Positions 5,640 through 8,666 of a stretch of 8,666 nt of DNA are shown here, in pieces. The notes below the pieces were generated by a model, which saw only the letters and a program-made list of their open reading frames with translations, made no database searches and was not told the DNA's origin. How positions within the stretch are numbered: the stretch's first letter is position 1; each line of letters starts with the position of its first letter. The stretch is from DASRUP01 sp036397395 (GTDB lineage Bacteria > Patescibacteriota > Minisyncoccia > Minisyncoccales > UBA10102), in assembly GCA_036397395.1 (NCBI GenBank), contig DASWIZ010000017.1, positions 1 through 8,666 of the forward strand, written 5' to 3'. Made by a program: the position numbers and the translations under genes.

Positions 5640-6749
5640 TTAGCGCAATCCGGTTTCCAGTTGCGGGGGCGATTGGTTTATTACTACCTGAAACGTTTTT
5701 CTGCCAAGTACCTGGCCGTTGGGAGTTATAACATCTACCCGCCATTTGCCTTCTGCGGGCTGGCGCAAAAACGTATAGCCCCGATAGCCCTGGGCCCTGC
5801 CGCCCGCGATAGAAAACGGGATACGAGCATATTCTACCCAATGTCCTTGAGACGTGTCAAAAAAAGACCAGCGATGGGCAATGGTAGTGTCTATCCTGCC
5901 AGGCGCGAATATGGCTGTATACATGTACAACGATTCCCCTTCCTGCCAATGGAATGTGGAGCTTGTTTTAGAAAACGGGTCGTACCAGGGAGCGGGCTCA
6001 AACGTAACTTCGTATAAATATTCTGGCATATGGGCTTCTACCCTTTCAAGAGAATGATACAAGCCAATGTCTTTTACCGATAAGGGAATGGGAGGAATAA
6101 TATTAGCAAAATACAATACGTGAAACAGCGCGTATATGCCGCCTATGCTAACAATAAGGCCTTTTTTGCTTTGCTGGATCCGCTGGGGCAAAAAGCGAAA
6201 AAAAGCATACAGCAGACCCCCTGTTGCCGAAAGCGCCAAAAGGCCGCTTGCTCCAAACACCAGTGTACCGAATTTGCCTATAAGAATGGGCACCAAAAAC
6301 ACAAAATACGTAAACAGCGCGATAAACAAAATGCTTATCTGAAAGGTAAGCTTCACGTACCGCTTCCGGAAAAAGTCGTTGCCCACAAACAATCCGACCA
6401 GCAGCAAAAGAAAAGGCCAGCTTACGTAAATGGAACCTGACCGAAAGTAAAACACCACAAACGCGCTTAACAACGCGCCAAACGCGAACTGCAGCAACAC
6501 GGGCAAAAAAGGGACAACTTTGTTGGTGAAACGGTTGCGCCAGTATCCCGCCTCGTGGGCGTTTATCAGCACAATGACCGCCATAGCCTCGAATAAGTTC
6601 CACGCAAACATGACGTTTTCGTACAACAAGTCAATGCGCTGAAGCGTAATATTGTCCCATACAAAACCCGCGGCAAACGCAATGGGCGAAATTCCCCTTT
6701 CATGCCGCTTATACCATGCTTTTATTCTGCTGTAATACAACCGCACCAT
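5640..6749 (-). CDS. Polytopic membrane protein with C-terminal DUF2914 domain
   Basis: This 369-residue protein has about six hydrophobic helices (roughly 45-63, 80-102, 108-124, 134-155, 160-185 and 198-220). After the IPPIPLSVKDIGLYHS motif comes a soluble C-terminal domain (about 245-357). The segment with HRW, ARIPFSIAGGRAQGYRGYTF and GKWRVDVITPNGQVLGRKTF is the recognisable DUF2914 pattern (PF11141). The biochemical role of DUF2914 is unknown; this looks like a membrane platform with an extracytoplasmic beta domain. The frame is open upstream to 6884, but that extension would overlap the M14 gene by over 100 nt and reads as unlikely protein. The ATG at 6749, 4 nt after the M14 stop, is therefore chosen. 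It sits third in the operon. Only a weak purine stretch precedes the start. Confidence 0.88.
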   Translation of the reverse strand: MVRLYYSRIKAWYKRHERGISPIAFAAGFVWDNITLQRIDLLYENVMFAWNLFEAMAVIVLINAHEAGYWRNRFTNKVVPFLPVLLQFAFGALLSAFVVFYFRSGSIYVSWPFLLLLVGLFVGNDFFRKRYVKLTFQISILFIALFTYFVFLVPILIGKFGTLVFGASGLLALSATGGLLYAFFRFLPQRIQQSKKGLIVSIGGIYALFHVLYFANIIPPIPLSVKDIGLYHSLERVEAHMPEYLYEVTFEPAPWYDPFSKTSSTFHWQEGESLYMYTAIFAPGRIDTTIAHRWSFFDTSQGHWVEYARIPFSIAGGRAQGYRGYTFLRQPAEGKWRVDVITPNGQVLGRKTFQVVINQSPPQLETGLR

Positions 6750-6753
6750 ATTC

Positions 6754-7620
6754 TTACTGCTCTGCGTAGTGTTCCAAAAGAGCCTCGATGCCGGCCAGGT
6801 TGCGCTGCCACTCAATGGTTTCGTGGGTTGAGAATTCCACGGTAATTGCCGGAATGCCCAGTAGGGCCAGCCAGCCTTCGGCATCGCCGGTTATTTCATA
6901 CGCGTCAAACTTTTTAATTGCCTGATACCCCGCAGCCCCGGCATACGCTCGCATAATATCTAAAGTTTCTGGCAAAATGCCGTTTTCGCATTCTGAAGCG
7001 TACACCGCGTTCGCCTGGCTGTGCCAAAATACCACGGCGTCTGGCCTGTGCTCTAAAACAAAATCACGAATCGCCTTTGCTTCGGGTTCAGAGAAAGGAG
7101 CTGTGCCCGCGCTTACTACGGCTCCGCGCCACGTGCTTTGAGGCTGCCATTTGCAGTCAAAGTTTCGGTTTAGGTCTACATTGTTCGCGTTAAAACGGGC
7201 CGCGCTCTTGTCCCCGCTTGGAACATTAGACAGCTCGAACCTGCCCTCCCGGCCGATTATTATAAAGACCGCGTCGGGGTTGGCGTTTGGAATTACGCTT
7301 ACTGTTATGTTGTTTGGGACTGCGTTTGGATTTTCTTGCAGGTAATCCATAAATTCATACGCCAACAGCACACTGTTCCATTCGTATCCGCCGTGAATGC
7401 CGCCCACAAAGGCAACATGCGTGCCTCCATTTCCGTACGCATAGGCTTCAATGTCGCGCCCCTGCACCGAAGAACCAATTACTTCGCGCTTGGGCCCGGA
7501 TTCTGGCTGTTCAACAACAGAAGCCGGCTCTGGTTCCTGGCGCAATACAAAAAAACCAAGGGCGCCAGCCAAGACAAGGCCGGCGCCCAAAACAGCAATA
7601 AGGAGTATACGCTTGTTCAT
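6754..7620 (-). CDS. Membrane-anchored M14-family zinc carboxypeptidase, apparently catalytically competent
   Basis: This 288-residue protein has an N-terminal anchor helix (about 4-27, no lipobox Cys), a short acidic/Pro linker, then a compact M14 peptidase domain (about 45-286) outside the membrane. The zinc site begins GGIHGGYEWN (His76 and Glu80) and is completed by His200 in VVFWHSQAN. NRNFD (Asn151-Arg152) matches the substrate carboxylate-binding Asn-Arg of carboxypeptidases. Glu262 in ITVEFSTH fits the catalytic Glu. Small bacterial M14 enzymes often trim peptidoglycan peptides or other short peptides; the substrate here is unknown. The HGGYE spacing is one residue longer than the classical HxxE. 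The gene lies 13 nt downstream of an inactive-looking paralogue and 4 nt upstream of the DUF2914 gene. No Shine-Dalgarno sequence precedes the ATG. Confidence 0.87.
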   Translation of the reverse strand: MNKRILLIAVLGAGLVLAGALGFFVLRQEPEPASVVEQPESGPKREVIGSSVQGRDIEAYAYGNGGTHVAFVGGIHGGYEWNSVLLAYEFMDYLQENPNAVPNNITVSVIPNANPDAVFIIIGREGRFELSNVPSGDKSAARFNANNVDLNRNFDCKWQPQSTWRGAVVSAGTAPFSEPEAKAIRDFVLEHRPDAVVFWHSQANAVYASECENGILPETLDIMRAYAGAAGYQAIKKFDAYEITGDAEGWLALLGIPAITVEFSTHETIEWQRNLAGIEALLEHYAEQ

Positions 7621-7633
7621 ATGATAGATGTTC

Positions 7634-8548
7634 TTACTCGGCGTAATAGTCGAGCAAAGCCGTAATGCCCGCCTGGTTCTTGCTCCATTCCGTATCCGTG
7701 TGGTTGGAAAGCAGCACGCTAATGGCGGGAATATTGTTTTTTGCCAGCCAGTTTACCGCGTCCCCGGTAATTTCGTAGAAATTAAATTCTTTGTATGCGG
7801 GATACCCGGAAGCCTGGGCAAACACGTTGGTTATGGTGTTGGTTTCAGGCAGTACGCCGTTGTGGCAGTTGGAAGCGAACACGCCTCCGGCAGCTGAATA
7901 CCACACCACGACCGCGGCTGGTTTTGCCGCGTTTACATAGTCCCGAAACGCGCGGCTTTCCGGTTCAGAAAACGCGCCGGTCCCGCCGTCCACTTCCCGG
8001 CTTTGCCACATGCCAACCGACTGCCAGTCGCAGTCAAAGTTGCGGTTCAAATCCACCTCGTTCGCGTTAAACCTGCCCGGCACTGTTGCCTCCTGTAAAG
8101 AAGGGACGCTGGACGCCGTAAAGCGGCCCGCGCTTCCCACCACCTTTTGCAAACCGTCCGGGTTTAATACGGGAATAACGGTTACGGTTACGCCCTGGGG
8201 AATAGCATTTGGGTTTGCCTGCAAATAATCCATTAACTCATAGGCAACCAGCACGGTGTTCCATTCGTACCCGCCGTGAATGCCGCCCATAAACAACAGC
8301 TCCTTTTCGCCTTCGCCATAGTGGTAGGCGGTAATGTCACTGCCCTGCACCGATTTTCCAATAACTGTTTCGGGTTCGTTTTGGGGCGTTGGAGCCGGAG
8401 AGGGAGCCGGAGGTTGCGGGGTTGGCGTTCCGGTTTGGTTTTGCGTTGTTTCCGGCCCTGACTGGGTTTGGGTTAAGTAATATATGCCGTACGCGGCTCC
8501 CGCCACCAGCACAACGGCTATGCCTATTAAAATATATGTTTTCATCAT
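7634..8548 (-). CDS. Membrane-anchored M14-like protein lacking catalytic residues (putative pseudoenzyme)
   Basis: This 304-residue paralogue of the next gene has an N-terminal anchor helix (about 4-25), then a Thr/Pro/Gln-rich linker (about 26-60) longer than its partner's, then the M14 fold (about 61-303). It retains GGIHGGYEWN (His91, Glu95), VDLNRNFDC (Asn168-Arg169) and the YEITGDA segment. The third zinc ligand is replaced by Tyr217 (VVWYSAAGG against FWHSQAN) and the catalytic Glu by Leu279 (ISVLLSNH against ITVEFSTH). The reading frame is intact and domain length is normal, so it is maintained as a protein rather than decaying. A binding, scaffolding or regulatory role beside the active partner is the simplest inference. 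It is the first gene of the operon. Tandem ATG codons at 8548 and 8545 leave the exact start uncertain; no Shine-Dalgarno sequence is present. Confidence 0.86.
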   Translation of the reverse strand: MMKTYILIGIAVVLVAGAAYGIYYLTQTQSGPETTQNQTGTPTPQPPAPSPAPTPQNEPETVIGKSVQGSDITAYHYGEGEKELLFMGGIHGGYEWNTVLVAYELMDYLQANPNAIPQGVTVTVIPVLNPDGLQKVVGSAGRFTASSVPSLQEATVPGRFNANEVDLNRNFDCDWQSVGMWQSREVDGGTGAFSEPESRAFRDYVNAAKPAAVVVWYSAAGGVFASNCHNGVLPETNTITNVFAQASGYPAYKEFNFYEITGDAVNWLAKNNIPAISVLLSNHTDTEWSKNQAGITALLDYYAE

Positions 8549-8666
8549 ATTGTTAAAACGCTTATCACACTTACTTGTTACGCTTCCATCGTACTCTGCC
8601 CCGCCAAATAACGCAAGAGTGTTTCAACGTTTCCCTAGACACTTATTAAAGATTAGTGTATAAAAC
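8549..8666. other. Intergenic region upstream of the operon, with inverted repeats
   Basis: This 118-nt stretch has no convincing reading frame or tRNA. It holds an imperfect hairpin at 8639-8659 (8-bp arms ACACTTAT and ATTAGTGT, one mismatch, 5-nt loop). A further AGTGT copy at 8618-8622 could pair with ACACT at 8639-8643. The only promoter-like match is at 8588-8616. Confidence 0.5.
8588..8616 (-). promoter_or_regulatory. Candidate promoter of the four-gene M14/DUF2914/CAP operon
   Basis: TTGCGT (8616-8611), a 17-nt spacer and TACGAT (8593-8588) lie on the minus strand, which would give a leader of about 33 nt. Both hexamers are imperfect, so this is only the best candidate in the upstream region. 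Confidence 0.3.

Noticed and set aside
5061..6017. Plus-strand open frame of 318 codons
   Set aside because: It spans two well-supported minus-strand genes (SH3b-CAP and DUF2914) and their junction, is Cys- and Pro-rich without domain features, and looks like a shadow frame.
6750..6884. N-terminal extension of the DUF2914 protein
   Set aside because: It would overlap the end of the M14 gene by over 100 nt and reads as non-homologous low-complexity sequence. The ATG 4 nt after the M14 stop gives a normal operon junction.
8549..8666. Possible tRNA or small RNA gene in the right-hand intergenic region
   Set aside because: No cloverleaf, T-loop consensus or CCA end was found on either strand; only short inverted repeats are present.

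Overview
The window looks like a chromosomal stretch from an uncultivated bacterium of the candidate phyla radiation (Patescibacteria), most likely Parcubacteria-like. I infer this from gene content recalled from that group: a large O-antigen ligase-like protein, a DUF2914 membrane protein, HGGYE-type M14 peptidases and a HELGH matrixin. It also fits the general lack of Shine-Dalgarno sequences. No ribosomal or marker gene is present, so the placement is tentative. All eight recognisable genes lie on the minus strand, stops are TAA or TAG, and nothing suggests UGA recoding.

Reading in the direction of transcription (right to left), the first block is a tight four-gene operon, 8548 to 4607, with intergenic gaps of 13, 4 and 7 nt. 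It encodes two membrane-anchored paralogous M14 carboxypeptidase-like proteins, a polytopic membrane protein with a C-terminal DUF2914 domain, and a secreted protein with two SH3b domains and one CAP/SCP domain. The downstream M14 protein keeps its metal and catalytic residues. The upstream one has lost the third zinc ligand (His to Tyr) and the catalytic glutamate (Glu to Leu). The block looks like an envelope-processing module built around an active/inactive enzyme pair.

Next come a secreted matrixin-type zinc metalloprotease with its own promoter (4527 to 3703) and a REP-associated tyrosine transposase (RAYT, 3583 to 2858). The RAYT is bracketed by REP palindromes with CAAAAGCAGGGAC arms. 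A further 27-bp copy of the REP lies in frame inside the transposase gene, and its upstream copy has expanded into a 15-bp tandem array next to the RAYT promoter.

The last block (2776 to 1) is a two-gene unit: an anchored, exported beta-rich protein with a strong extended -10 promoter, coupled by a 1-nt gap to a partial O-antigen ligase/polymerase-like protein that runs off the left edge. Both genes carry a second palindrome type (TGTGTGAAACC arms) read in the same frame as KPGFTH, much as Rickettsia palindromic elements are tolerated inside genes. The ligase gene also contains a G9 tract that could cause phase-variable frameshifting.

No tRNA, rRNA or CRISPR array was seen. No gene-free stretch exceeds about 120 nt.
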